Assembly (NCBI GenBank): GCA_009379725.1
Contig: WHTF01000023.1
Coordinates: 1 to 40,286, forward strand
Direction: 5' to 3'
Source of the DNA: Deltaproteobacteria bacterium
GTDB lineage: Bacteria; Desulfobacterota; Binatia; UBA9968
DNA length: 40,286 nt
The position numbers were made by a program, and so were the translations under genes. Positions 8,223 to 16,206 of the stretch are shown piece after piece. How positions within the stretch are numbered: the first letter of the stretch is position 1; each line of letters starts with the position of its first letter. Below the pieces are notes generated by a model that saw nothing but the letters and a program-made list of their open reading frames with translations, made no database searches and was not told the DNA's origin.

Positions 8223-8594
8223 GTGAAGGCAATAGGAGCGAAGCTCTGGGCAATACCGGAGGGATATATTCCTGGATGGAGTCACGGTCCCGAACCCGAA
8301 TTCACCAGCCATGAAACCGTCTGCATGCTCAACGTATCAGATCAAGACGCGCACGTCGAAATCACTATCTTTTTCTCGGGCCGTGAGCCTGCCGGCCCCT
8401 ACTCGATCACGGTTTCCGCGCGCCGCACAAAACACGTTCGGTTCAACGACTTGACCGAGCCGGAGAAGATTCCACGGGAAACGGACTTCGCCAGCGTCGT
8501 CGAATCCGACGTACCCATCGTCGTGCAACACACGCGCCTTGACTCGCGCCAGGCCGAGAATGCATTGCTGAGTACGATAGCGTATCGGGAATAG
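8223..8594 (+). CDS. sensory rhodopsin transducer (ASRT) family protein
   Basis: A 123-residue soluble protein, GTG start with AGGGGG upstream. It matches the family of the Anabaena sensory rhodopsin transducer: a WAIPEGYIPGWSHGPEPEFTS start, the motif HETVCMLNVSDQDAHVEITI, then VSARRTKHVRFNDL and a closing VPIVVQHTRLDSRQAENALL. In Anabaena the tetrameric beta-protein binds the rhodopsin and may also bind DNA. Many bacteria carry homologues without a rhodopsin, and the function there is unknown; sugar- or carbohydrate-related roles have been suggested. No rhodopsin gene is in this window. The gene sits 41 bases after degP, same strand, and before tamA. Confidence 0.88.
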   Translation: MKAIGAKLWAIPEGYIPGWSHGPEPEFTSHETVCMLNVSDQDAHVEITIFFSGREPAGPYSITVSARRTKHVRFNDLTEPEKIPRETDFASVVESDVPIVVQHTRLDSRQAENALLSTIAYRE

Positions 8595-8791
8595 CTCGAC
8601 GACCGTCGTGCCTCCGTCAAAGACAACGGAGTTGCGCTGTTCGCTTCGCTATGAAGCAAAGCCATTGCGAGCGCATCAGCGATACCCCATCGCGCCGATC
8701 ACAATTTGCAACACCCGCCAAGCATGAACCGCATTCCCTAGGTGCCGTGTTGAGTCCGGCGCCGAATAATGGAAGTTTAAATGCAACAAGA

Positions 8792-10624
8792 ATGAACCAC
8801 AGCGGTTATTTTTTTTTCATCTTGGCCATTTGGCTGCTTTTCAGTCGCCCGGTATCAGCCGTTCAAATCGACATACTCGATCCCACCCGAGAGTGGCGGG
8901 TCGGCAGCATCGAGATTTCGGGAAACCAGCGGCTTTCGAATAGCCGGCTTTTAGCCGAGATGCTCACGCAAGCCCGTCCCTGGTATCGTTTCTGGGAAGA
9001 GCGACCGATCTTCGATCCGGTCACCTTTGAGACCGACCTGGACCGGTTGCGCCGCTTTTACGAGTCTCAAGGTTATTACGAGAACCGGATAACTCACGAT
9101 CTTCAGGTCGATGAGGCCAAGGGAATCGTCAGCCCGAACGTCTTTGTCGAAGAAAATGAGCCGATAGTGATCTCTCAAGTCGTTATCGACATCGCCGCCG
9201 AACAGACGGCAGAAAGCCCGCCGTCTTTGCCGGAGAAACTTCCGGTGACGCCCGGCGAGATTTTTACCGAAAAGGAATATCAGGAAGCGGAGCTGCTATT
9301 GCGCAACTCCATTATGGATCACGGTCACGCGTATACCAAAACCCAACGCGGAGCCGAAGTAGACTTAGATACGCATGAAGCCCGCATCCGCTACTCGGCG
9401 CAGCCCGGACCCAGGACGGTATTTGGTGCATCCGAGGTCAAGGGAACCGAGCAGGTGAAGCCGTATTTAATCCTGAGAGAGCTCGCCTACGAACCGGGGG
9501 AATTATTTTCGTTGCGCAAGATCCAGGAATCGCGGCAGCAAATCCTGGCGTTGGATCTTTTCAGCGGCCTCAGGATCAATCCCCGGGAGACCGCCGGAAC
9601 TCCCACAACGGTTTTCATGGACGTCGAGGTCACGGAAAAGCCGCCCCGCGAGATCAGCGCCGGTATTGGCTACAGCACCGAGGAAGAATTTCGCGCTTCG
9701 TTGAATTGGCGCCACAACAACTGGCTGGGAGATGGAAGACGATTATCGCTCCAGGCAAAATATTCTTCCATCGTCGCCACCGGAGCCATCGAGTTCCTTC
9801 AGCCCCACTTTCTGACGCGGCGCACCCAAGCCGGATTGACGCTGCGCCATGATCTGCAGGACGAGGAGACCTTTCTGCGCAACGTGAGCCAGTTTGCCGG
9901 TCGTCTCGACCATCGCTTCTCTCCAAGGCTCGCCGGCTCTCTCGGCTACCGTGTAGAGTATAACCAACTCAACGACGTGTCAGGAGCCACCCCTGAAGCT
10001 TTGGGAGATATCAGGACAAACGGTATTTTAACCGGTCCCAGGTTGGGGCTCGTATGGAATACCACGGACAGCTTGTTGGACCCGACCCGAGGCGAAGTGC
10101 TGTCGTTTACCGCAGATCAAGCCGGCGGCATCTGGGGCGGCCAATTCGATTTTTATAAATTGACCACCGAGGCCAAAAAGTACGTCGCCGTCGGCTGGGA
10201 GACCATTCTGGCCGGCCGCTTGAAAATCGGCGTTGCCGACGCCATCGGTTCGAGAAAAAACTTCCCTCTTTTTGAACGTTTTTTTTCCGGCGGTCAGGCC
10301 AGCGTGCGCGGCTTTGAAAGGCGCCGGCTTGGCCCACTTAACAGCGACGACGAGCCCCTCGGCGGTCTTAGCCTGATCGAAGGCTCCATCGAGCTGCGTC
10401 GTCCGCTCTGGCGCGAGCTGGGTGGAGCGTTGTTCGTCGACTTTGGTCAAGTCTCCTTGCAACCCTTCGATATTCCCGTCGATGACGTTAAATTCGCCGC
10501 GGGTTTCGGCTTGAGCTATACGACTCCTTTGGGGCCGATTCGATTGGATGTCGGTTTTCCTTTCAAGCCTCCTCCCGGAGACCAGCCTTGGCAAATTCAT
10601 TTCAGCATCGGAGCGTCGTTTTAA
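8792..10624 (+). CDS. tamA: Omp85 family outer-membrane assembly protein, TamA/BamA-like
   Basis: A 610-residue protein. The ATG at 8792 is preferred over an upstream in-frame ATG because it starts a clear signal peptide (hydrophobic core FFFILAIWLLF, cleavage after VSA near residue 23). POTRA-like repeats occupy about residues 30-300 (WRVGSIEISGNQRL; VIDIAAEQTA...; EVKGTEQVKPYLILRE). The 16-strand D15 barrel fills the rest (GIGYSTEEEFRASLNWRHNN; LDPTRGEVLSF; GGQASVRGFERRRLGPL) and ends in a terminal Phe, the usual barrel signal for Bam. The VRGFERRRLGP segment is the conserved loop-6 VRGF motif. The tamB gene starts 3 bases after the stop, so TamA is the best assignment. The role is insertion of beta-barrel or autotransporter proteins with TamB. 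Confidence 0.9.
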   Translation: MNHSGYFFFILAIWLLFSRPVSAVQIDILDPTREWRVGSIEISGNQRLSNSRLLAEMLTQARPWYRFWEERPIFDPVTFETDLDRLRRFYESQGYYENRITHDLQVDEAKGIVSPNVFVEENEPIVISQVVIDIAAEQTAESPPSLPEKLPVTPGEIFTEKEYQEAELLLRNSIMDHGHAYTKTQRGAEVDLDTHEARIRYSAQPGPRTVFGASEVKGTEQVKPYLILRELAYEPGELFSLRKIQESRQQILALDLFSGLRINPRETAGTPTTVFMDVEVTEKPPREISAGIGYSTEEEFRASLNWRHNNWLGDGRRLSLQAKYSSIVATGAIEFLQPHFLTRRTQAGLTLRHDLQDEETFLRNVSQFAGRLDHRFSPRLAGSLGYRVEYNQLNDVSGATPEALGDIRTNGILTGPRLGLVWNTTDSLLDPTRGEVLSFTADQAGGIWGGQFDFYKLTTEAKKYVAVGWETILAGRLKIGVADAIGSRKNFPLFERFFSGGQASVRGFERRRLGPLNSDDEPLGGLSLIEGSIELRRPLWRELGGALFVDFGQVSLQPFDIPVDDVKFAAGFGLSYTTPLGPIRLDVGFPFKPPPGDQPWQIHFSIGASF

Positions 10625-10627
10625 CCC

Positions 10628-13600
10628 ATGAAAAGATTGTTCATGATTCTGGGCAGGGCGGCTCTTGCCGTAGGATTCTTGTTGCTCGTGCTCATGGCAG
10701 GTTTCGCAGTCATCACGCATACGGATCGCTTCCGCGAATTTGTGCGCGAACAAATGGTGACAACGATCAACGACTCGGTCCGCGGTTCAGTGAGTTTGGG
10801 CCGCCTGGAAGGATCCCTATGGGGCAACGTCATTCTTCATAACCTCGCCGTACGCCATGAGGGCGTTGAAATCCTCGGGGTTCCACGGCTAAGAATTGCC
10901 TATTCTTTGCTTCCGTTACTGTGGGGTCGATTACAGATCTTTGAAGTCGAGGGCATTCGGCCGTCACTCCGTTTGGTGCGAGATCGAGATAATCAGTGGA
11001 ATCTTGTTCAAGCGTTCTCCCCAAAGCAGCCCACGCAACAGGGAGACTCCGGATGGGTCGTGCTGTTGAATTCGCTTAGCTTGCGAGAAGGCAACATCGA
11101 TCTCCGCCTTGCCGGACCGGAACCGCAAAGCTACTCTTTCAAGAATCTGAATCTTGACAGCCGGCTGCACATTAGACCGAACGCCATTACCGTCGATGTC
11201 AGCCGCGTCGTGTCGCGCTTGACCTCGCCGGATTTCCCGGAGGTCGGTATCGACGGCGCTTTGGCCTACCTGGATACGGGCTGGACCGACACTCTCGAAG
11301 TGAGCAATCTTGTGCTGGCCACCGGTGCTTCCCGCCTTCAGCTAAACGGCAAGATTGCCGGCCTCGAAAAGCCGGAGTTGCACGGCAAAATCGCTGTAGA
11401 ACGGCTTGCCACGTCGGACGTCGCTCATTTCATTGCCGGTTGGCCGATCAAGGCCAACACCACCGGAACGATCCAAATCGACGGACCTCTAAATTCCCTT
11501 GTGGTGGATCTCGACCTCGCGGCAGCCGGTGCTAAATTGGCGGCCGATCTCCGGCTCAACGTCGCGCAAGAGACGCCGCGCTATCAGGCAACTATCGATG
11601 TAGTCAATTTCGACGTAAAAACGTTGTTCCCCGGAAACGATATTGCAGGAATTTTGAGCGGCGCCATCGAGGCCGAGGGCATCGGCTTTGATCTTAGCGC
11701 TATCCACGCCCAAGGCGGGATCAAAATGCAATCTGCGGCTGCCGCAGGATGGGCTTTGGGTGATATTTCCATCGAGGGCCGGCTCCGCGAGAACGTGGCC
11801 ACCGTCGCTGGAAAACTGAAGAGCAAAATGGGCGGCGCCTCATGGAACGGCGAAATCTCTTTTAAAGATAAACCGGCATACGATCTGGCGCTTTCGGTCG
11901 ATCATCTCGACATACAAAAAACCGCCGGCGATGGAAATGGCCTTGAAGGAAACCTTAATTTTAAAGGCACGATCAAGGGAACGGGATTTGACCCCGCAGC
12001 ACTGATCGCGCGCGCGAATCTGCAAATCTTGCCGTCGACGATCGGGCCGGTGGGAGTGCAACAGGGTTCTCTCATCGCCGCTGTGGCCGATCAGCGAATT
12101 CGAATAACTCAAGGAACGCTCACGACTCAAGATACGATGCTAACGGTGAAGGGAGACGTCGGACTCGATCCGCAACAAAACGGCAGGCTGGATTATCGCG
12201 TCCGCTCGGAGAACCTTACACCCTGGCTGGCTCTGGCGGATCTACAGGGTTCAGGCGCTCTCGAGTTGACCGGACGCGCCACCGGAAATATCGCCGCCCT
12301 TGAGTCGCAAGGCAAATTGAAGTTCGCATCGCTGCGCCTGGAAGATACCGTGATCAAGAGCGGCAACATTGATTTCGCTCTGCGCCGGCTCGGCACGGAG
12401 TTTCTACCGCAAGGAACGATGCAGGTCCAATTGGCTGAAATCCAAGCAGGCGTTGCGCTACAGAGACTCGACGGCTCCATAGGGCTGTCTTCGCACCAGC
12501 CTTACGAGATCCGGCTCGATTTGAAAGCGTCGGATCAGTCGAACCGGACACATACGTTGGTGGCTCAAGTCGACTACCAACCTGAAGTGATCGTCGCTCG
12601 ACTGGACCAGCTCCGGCTCAACCTGGATGACGGCGTGTGGCAGCTTTCCCGCCGCGCAACGATCACCCAGAGCGGCGATAGCTTCGACATCGAAGGATTC
12701 ATGCTGAGCAACCGTGCTCAGCAAGTGGCATTAAACGGCCGCTTCGCCACCAGCGGCGAACAAAACCTGACGGTTAACATCGAAGGATTTCCGGTCGGCG
12801 GGCTCTCGGCTTTCATGACCCAACCCATTGCGATGACCGGCACTATAAATATTCGCGCTCAGGTGGGCGGCACTGCAGCGGCGCCGGCAATCGTCGCATC
12901 GTTAAACCTGGCCGATGCCACCATCGCCGGACAACGCTATGGCGGAGCCGCCGCTGCCGTGGCCTATAGAGATCGAATCGCCGATCTGAAGCTTACCGTC
13001 CGCCAAGACGCTACTCATGAACTCACAGCAAACGGCAGGATTCCGGTTATCCTAAGTTGGAGCCCTCAATGGCAATTGGAAGCTGCCGGCGACATGAATG
13101 TTCGCGCTCAATCCGAAGGTTTGAGTATGGCTTTTTTGAACGCGTTTAGCGGGGATGCCGCGCAGAACATAACCGGAAACATCTCCTTGGACGTTCTTGC
13201 CCAAGGGCCGGTAACACAACCGTTACTGCGCGGCAGCGCGCGATTGAGCGAGGGTGCGGCTACACTTAAACCGCTGGGCCTGCAGGTATCATCGATAGCC
13301 GCGGACGCTAAATTCGATGGACAAACGGTTACCCTGCGCGAGATCTCGGCCCGCGCCAAAGACGGCCAGCTAAACGGTAGCGGCGTCATCGCTCTAAAAG
13401 ACTATATGCCCGAAGATTTCAAATTGTCCCTTACCGCTTCTCGCTGGCCGGCAATAGCAACGCGACGGTACCAAGCGACGATGGCAGGGAATATCGAGCT
13501 TCGGGGTCCTCTAGCCAAGCCATCATTGACGGGCCAGATCGAGGTCCTCAATGCTGACTTGCGTCCCGATTTGGCTTTTCTGAGCCGTGGCAAGACATCG

Positions 13601-14431
13601 CTCACGCGGGATGAGACCATTGTTGTTATCGCCCAGCATAAAACGGCCGGCCAAAAACGATCGCCCCAAGAAATCAAAGAAGAAACCCAGTCCGATAATG
13701 AACTGCTGAAGAACGCTCGATTAGACATGACGGTCGTGATGCCGAATCAGGTTTGGATCAGGCATCCCGACGCCAATATCGAGCTTAGCGGAAAAATACG
13801 CGCGATCAAACAAGCCGGAGGAGACGTTGCTCTGACGGGAACGATCAATGTCGTCAGGGGTTGGATCGCTTTCCAACGAAGGCGCTTTAATCTGGTTCGC
13901 GGCGCCATCCAATTCACAGGCGGGGAAACGATCAATCCGGTCCTCGACATTTTGGCGCGATACCGCTTACCGGAATATCAAGTCGAGGTAATCGTCAGCG
14001 GGCTTCTGGACAAGCCCACTCTTGCGCTCAGGAGCGAGCCGCCGTTAGAGCAAGCCGATATTTTGGCGCTCCTGCTCTTTGGCAAACCCGTCAACGCTCT
14101 CGACCGAACCGAACAAACCACGCTGCAACAAAGCGCGGTCGATCTCGCCAGCGGTTTTGCCGCGGCGACGATCGGCAGCGCTGTGTCTCAAGCGCTTGGT
14201 TTGGACCGATTGGGATTGGACATCGGCGAGCTCGATTTTAGCGGCGGACAGATCGGCTTTGGGCGCTATGTCGGAGACAGCACCTATTTTTCCGTCTCGC
14301 AACATTTATCCGGAGAAGCCGGACGGGAAGTTTCGATAGAATACCGAATCGGGCCCGATTGGAAGATTGTCACATCCACGTCCACCACCGGCGCAAGCGG
14401 TATCGGTATCCTGTGGCACAAACGGTATTGA
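10628..14431 (+). CDS. tamB: TamB-like translocation and assembly module protein
   Basis: A 1267-residue inner-membrane-anchored protein spanning the periplasm. Residues 8-30 (LGRAALAVGFLLLVLMAGFA) form the single anchor. The TamB start motif SVSLGRLEGSLWGNVILHNLAV follows, then a long repeating beta structure predicted to form a lipid-binding groove. The C-terminal DUF490 domain (about residues 930-1267) contains RLDMTVVMPNQVWIRHPDA, GWIAFQRRRFNLVRGAIQF, the ADILALLLFGKPV region and the closing LGLDIGELDFSG...FGRYVGDSTYFSVSQ. TamB works with TamA and in lipid transport to the outer membrane. Its length matches the family. The 3-base gap to tamA implies translational coupling. Confidence 0.92.
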   Translation: MKRLFMILGRAALAVGFLLLVLMAGFAVITHTDRFREFVREQMVTTINDSVRGSVSLGRLEGSLWGNVILHNLAVRHEGVEILGVPRLRIAYSLLPLLWGRLQIFEVEGIRPSLRLVRDRDNQWNLVQAFSPKQPTQQGDSGWVVLLNSLSLREGNIDLRLAGPEPQSYSFKNLNLDSRLHIRPNAITVDVSRVVSRLTSPDFPEVGIDGALAYLDTGWTDTLEVSNLVLATGASRLQLNGKIAGLEKPELHGKIAVERLATSDVAHFIAGWPIKANTTGTIQIDGPLNSLVVDLDLAAAGAKLAADLRLNVAQETPRYQATIDVVNFDVKTLFPGNDIAGILSGAIEAEGIGFDLSAIHAQGGIKMQSAAAAGWALGDISIEGRLRENVATVAGKLKSKMGGASWNGEISFKDKPAYDLALSVDHLDIQKTAGDGNGLEGNLNFKGTIKGTGFDPAALIARANLQILPSTIGPVGVQQGSLIAAVADQRIRITQGTLTTQDTMLTVKGDVGLDPQQNGRLDYRVRSENLTPWLALADLQGSGALELTGRATGNIAALESQGKLKFASLRLEDTVIKSGNIDFALRRLGTEFLPQGTMQVQLAEIQAGVALQRLDGSIGLSSHQPYEIRLDLKASDQSNRTHTLVAQVDYQPEVIVARLDQLRLNLDDGVWQLSRRATITQSGDSFDIEGFMLSNRAQQVALNGRFATSGEQNLTVNIEGFPVGGLSAFMTQPIAMTGTINIRAQVGGTAAAPAIVASLNLADATIAGQRYGGAAAAVAYRDRIADLKLTVRQDATHELTANGRIPVILSWSPQWQLEAAGDMNVRAQSEGLSMAFLNAFSGDAAQNITGNISLDVLAQGPVTQPLLRGSARLSEGAATLKPLGLQVSSIAADAKFDGQTVTLREISARAKDGQLNGSGVIALKDYMPEDFKLSLTASRWPAIATRRYQATMAGNIELRGPLAKPSLTGQIEVLNADLRPDLAFLSRGKTSLTRDETIVVIAQHKTAGQKRSPQEIKEETQSDNELLKNARLDMTVVMPNQVWIRHPDANIELSGKIRAIKQAGGDVALTGTINVVRGWIAFQRRRFNLVRGAIQFTGGETINPVLDILARYRLPEYQVEVIVSGLLDKPTLALRSEPPLEQADILALLLFGKPVNALDRTEQTTLQQSAVDLASGFAAATIGSAVSQALGLDRLGLDIGELDFSGGQIGFGRYVGDSTYFSVSQHLSGEAGREVSIEYRIGPDWKIVTSTSTTGASGIGILWHKRY

Positions 14432-14476
14432 CGCTTGCAGGCAACGGTTTTCCCCTACGGTTCAGCGTCAGCACCC

Positions 14477-14773
14477 TTACCGACAGTCTCGATCGATGCT
14501 GCACAACACCGCCGCCTTCATCGGTGTCCGCTTCGGTGGTGGATCGCCGGCAGGCGGCGGATTTTCCGGCTCCGGCTCGTCGGGTCGTGGCGGCGGCTCA
14601 TCGACGGGCGGTTTTTTTGGTCGGTTGGGCGGCTCCTTGATGGGCGCCTTTTTCGGCCGATGGGGCGGCTCTTTGCGCGGCCGCGGCGGCCGCTTCGATG
14701 ACGTCGCCACACGGACTCCGCAAGCACCATTGGCGCATTCTACCGGGTGTCGATACACGAACCGGCTATTCAT
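14477..14773 (-). CDS. small proline-rich repeat protein, hypothetical
   Basis: A 98-residue frame on the minus strand. Residues 1-27 contain HPVECANGACGVRVATS with a Cys-x4-Cys. Three 12-residue repeats follow: KEPPHRPKKAPI, KEPPNRPKKPPV, DEPPPRPDEPEP. In the DNA these are a 36-base tandem period (14592-14627, 14628-14663, 14664 onward). The repeats keep the pattern [K/D]EPPxRPxxxPx, which supports this strand over the Gly-rich antisense frame. No signal peptide or lipobox is visible and the ribosome site is weak, so it could be a partly eroded gene. A charged Pro-rich rod like this is usually an interaction or spacer segment, but the function is unknown. It lies 77 bases beyond the BON lipoprotein stop on the same strand. 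Confidence 0.45.
   Translation of the reverse strand: MNSRFVYRHPVECANGACGVRVATSSKRPPRPRKEPPHRPKKAPIKEPPNRPKKPPVDEPPPRPDEPEPENPPPAGDPPPKRTPMKAAVLCSIDRDCR
14592..14697 (-). repeat. 36-base tandem repeat encoding a 12-residue Pro-rich unit
   Basis: Two full units of 36 bases (14592-14627 and 14628-14663) and a third partial, more divergent one begin with GGCGGCT on the plus strand. The period equals 12 codons and maps on the KEPPxRPKKxPx protein repeats of the minus-strand frame. Two GCGGCCGC sites, one base apart (14677-14684 and 14686-14693), lie in the tail of the array. Confidence 0.6.
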
Positions 14774-14850
14774 CGTTGCGTCCGATCACAAAGCCGCGCA
14801 CTCCGGATCGCCTGCCGCGTCATCAACGCGATGGTTCTTTGATGCCGCGA

Positions 14851-15159
14851 TCAACCGCCTACCTGAAGGTTATTCACGACCTTCTTGACACCGTCGACTC
14901 GCGCAGCCAATTGCTCCGCTCTGGCTTTTTGTTCCGAAGTTTTCACCGTGCCGTTCAAGTAGACGACACCGTTAGTCGTATCGACGTCGATACGGGTGAA
15001 ATTCGATGCCTTATCGGCGGTGAGCGTAGTTTGCACCGAGGTGGAGATGCGCGCATCGTCGACATTTCTTCCCGCGGTTCTGCCGGTCATGGCTTGGCAT
15101 CCAGCCAATGCAAGAGTTAACACCGCCACCGCGGCAAAATGTTTCGTTGAATTTTTCAT
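14851..15159 (-). CDS. BON-domain lipoprotein (OsmY-like)
   Basis: A 102-residue protein starting at the internal ATG 15159, which has a textbook ribosome site (GGAGG 5 bases upstream). Residues 1-20 are a lipoprotein signal with lipobox LALAGC (Cys20). The rest is one BON domain: VDDARISTSVQTTLTADK, then RIDVDTTNGVVYLNGTVKTS and ARVDGVKKVVNNL. BON lipoproteins such as OsmY/DolP bind phospholipid and protect the outer-membrane side of the envelope under osmotic or detergent stress. Oddly, the same frame is open further upstream through a complete response-regulator receiver domain with no stop in between. This protein is read either alone or as the tail of a fusion; see the overlapping regulator entry. 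Confidence 0.87.
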   Translation of the reverse strand: MKNSTKHFAAVAVLTLALAGCQAMTGRTAGRNVDDARISTSVQTTLTADKASNFTRIDVDTTNGVVYLNGTVKTSEQKARAEQLAARVDGVKKVVNNLQVGG

Positions 15160-15561
15160 GAATCCTCCGCTTGTTTTGTCATTGGTTTTATTCTTATTGG
15201 CAAAACATTCGACCCGCCGGCGAAGCTCGTCGAGATGAAATGGTTTTGCGAGAACCTTATCGCAACCGGCGGCGATACATCGATTTTTGTCCCGCATCGA
15301 ACTCATTCCCGTCATCGCGATGACGGGAATGTCGCTGTACCGGGTATCGTTCTTGACTGTGCTGACGAGTGAAAAACCCTCCCCACCCGGAAACAACATA
15401 TCGAGCAAAATTAAATCCGGCTGGTCGCGCTCAAGCTGGTCCCAAAATTCCTGTTCATTACCTGCCGCCGTCGCGCGCCAGCCACAGAGTTTCAGATATT
15501 TCACGACCAGGTTGAGAAGATCCCGATTGTCCTCGACGACTAGGATGCGAAATGATTTCAC
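14851..15561 (-). CDS. response-regulator receiver domain reading through in frame into the BON lipoprotein
   Basis: A 236-codon frame. Residues 1-125 are a complete CheY-like receiver: FRILVVEDNRDL at the start, phospho-acceptor Asp54 (LILLDMLFPGGEGF), the conserved IPVIAMTGM, and the KPF motif with Lys near residue 107. Single-domain regulators normally stop here. This one continues through a short hydrophilic linker (NKNKTNDKTSGGF, ~122-134) straight into the ATG of the BON lipoprotein without a stop codon. A membrane or periplasmic signal in the middle of a cytosolic receiver makes a working fusion unlikely. The simplest reading is a regulator gene that lost its stop, with independent translation of the lipoprotein from 15159. 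No kinase is adjacent. A 28-base perfect palindrome lies inside the receiver coding region. Confidence 0.8.
   Translation of the reverse strand: MKSFRILVVEDNRDLLNLVVKYLKLCGWRATAAGNEQEFWDQLERDQPDLILLDMLFPGGEGFSLVSTVKNDTRYSDIPVIAMTGMSSMRDKNRCIAAGCDKVLAKPFHLDELRRRVECFANKNKTNDKTSGGFMKNSTKHFAAVAVLTLALAGCQAMTGRTAGRNVDDARISTSVQTTLTADKASNFTRIDVDTTNGVVYLNGTVKTSEQKARAEQLAARVDGVKKVVNNLQVGG
15304..15331. repeat. 28-base perfect palindrome inside the receiver gene
   Basis: Both strands read CATTCCCGTCATCG... and the dyad centre is at 15317/15318 (CATCGCGATG at the core). Positions 15304-15331 are fully self-complementary (14 bases per arm, no spacer). It covers the codons of the conserved IPVIAMTGM segment, so part of the match comes from protein constraint, but a perfect 14-base arm is rare by chance. 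It could extrude a cruciform, form a stop in the transcript, or bind a dimeric protein. Confidence 0.75.
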
Positions 15562-15646
15562 AATAACTTACCTCACCGGTTCGGCACGCCTGCCTGGCGC
15601 GCGCACCCATAGCTAATTCCCCAATTGAACTCGTCCCAGAAACCGT

Positions 15647-15814
15647 TCAAACCCGCGGGCCACCGCGGCCCATGACCAAACTAACGATAAATAAAATGAT
15701 AAAGACGACAAACAAAATCCAGGCGATTTGTGTCGCTGCGCCGGCAATGCCGGTAAGTCCGAGCACGCCGGCGATTAAACCGATTATAAGAAAAGTAATT
15801 GCCCAACTTAACAT
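15647..15814 (-). CDS. DUF1328 (YtjA-like) small membrane protein
   Basis: A 55-residue protein found on the complement: [55 protein letters not shown]. The LSWAI...AGVLG..GIAGAA..IA order of two helices is the DUF1328 signature. GGAGG stands 8 bases before the ATG. Such proteins are abundant in soil proteobacteria and are often induced with stress regulons; the function is unproven. It lies 86 bases upstream of the receiver gene and 101 bases downstream of the DUF3096 gene, all same strand. Confidence 0.9.
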   Translation of the reverse strand: MLSWAITFLIIGLIAGVLGLTGIAGAATQIAWILFVVFIILFIVSLVMGRGGPRV

Positions 15815-15915
15815 GATCCTGTCCTCCTTTTTCCCGCGTTCAAGTTGCTACAAGCACCCCACCTACCCAGCCTTTTTGTATGACACAAGATTTCCGCTGT
15901 CGCGTTCTCACTCCT

Positions 15916-16053
15916 TTACAATCTCATCAAGCCCAAAATTCCAGTGACGATGAGATAAATTGCGACGACATAGTTGAGCAGCCTCGGTATCAGCAGAATC
16001 AGTATTCCCGCAATTAGCGCGACGAGCGGTTGCAAAGCAATGTAAAACTCCAT
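15916..16053 (-). CDS. DUF3096 family small membrane protein
   Basis: A 45-residue protein: MEFYIALQPLVALIAGILIL, LIPRLLNYVVAIYLIVTGIL, GLMRL. The LQPL.AL.AGILIL..PRLLNY.VAIYLI.TG..G motif is that of DUF3096. Two helices are joined by PRLL. A GAGGAGAG ribosome site precedes it. Its function is unknown. It is the second of three consecutive leftward miniprotein-type genes. Confidence 0.88.
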   Translation of the reverse strand: MEFYIALQPLVALIAGILILLIPRLLNYVVAIYLIVTGILGLMRL

Positions 16054-16072
16054 GATGGCTCTCCTCTATTAT

Positions 16073-16136
16073 TTTCAAGTGGTGAATTATGGGGTTCAAC
16101 TCCGTCAGCGGGTCGCGCACCCCATGATACTTGAAA
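16073..16136 (-). repeat. long imperfect inverted repeat upstream of the DUF3096 gene
   Basis: TTTCAAGT (16073-16080) pairs with ACTTGAAA (16129-16136), and ATGGGGT (16089-16095) pairs with ACCCCAT (16119-16125). The result is a two-step stem with unequal internal loops and a ~23-base terminal loop. It starts 20 bases before the DUF3096 ATG, so it lies in that gene's leader or in the spacer after the DUF5666-like gene. Confidence 0.5.
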
Positions 16137-16154
16137 GCCCATTGGGTTGTCCGC

Positions 16155-16172
16155 ATGCTCCGTATGCTCCGT
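16155..16172. repeat. 9-base tandem duplication
   Basis: ATGCTCCGT occurs twice head to tail (16155-16163, 16164-16172) in the intergenic spacer. It is probably a replication slippage product; no function is suggested. Confidence 0.6.
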
Positions 16173-16206
16173 ACTAGTTCGCTGAGTGGCTCGATAACTG
16201 TTTTTG

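Noticed and set aside
8612-8631. CTCCGT...ACGGAG hairpin after the ASRT gene as terminator
   Set aside because: Only 6 base pairs, an 8-base loop and no T-run follow; tamA comes next on the same strand.
14677-14693. Two GCGGCCGC sites one base apart
   Set aside because: They result from the GC-rich codons for Pro/Arg in the repeat gene; no functional meaning.
14367-14888. Plus-strand 173-codon Gly/Ser-rich frame overlapping the tamB end
   Set aside because: It is out of frame with tamB, has no ribosome site, and its GGS repeats are the antisense of the better supported Pro-rich repeat protein on the minus strand.
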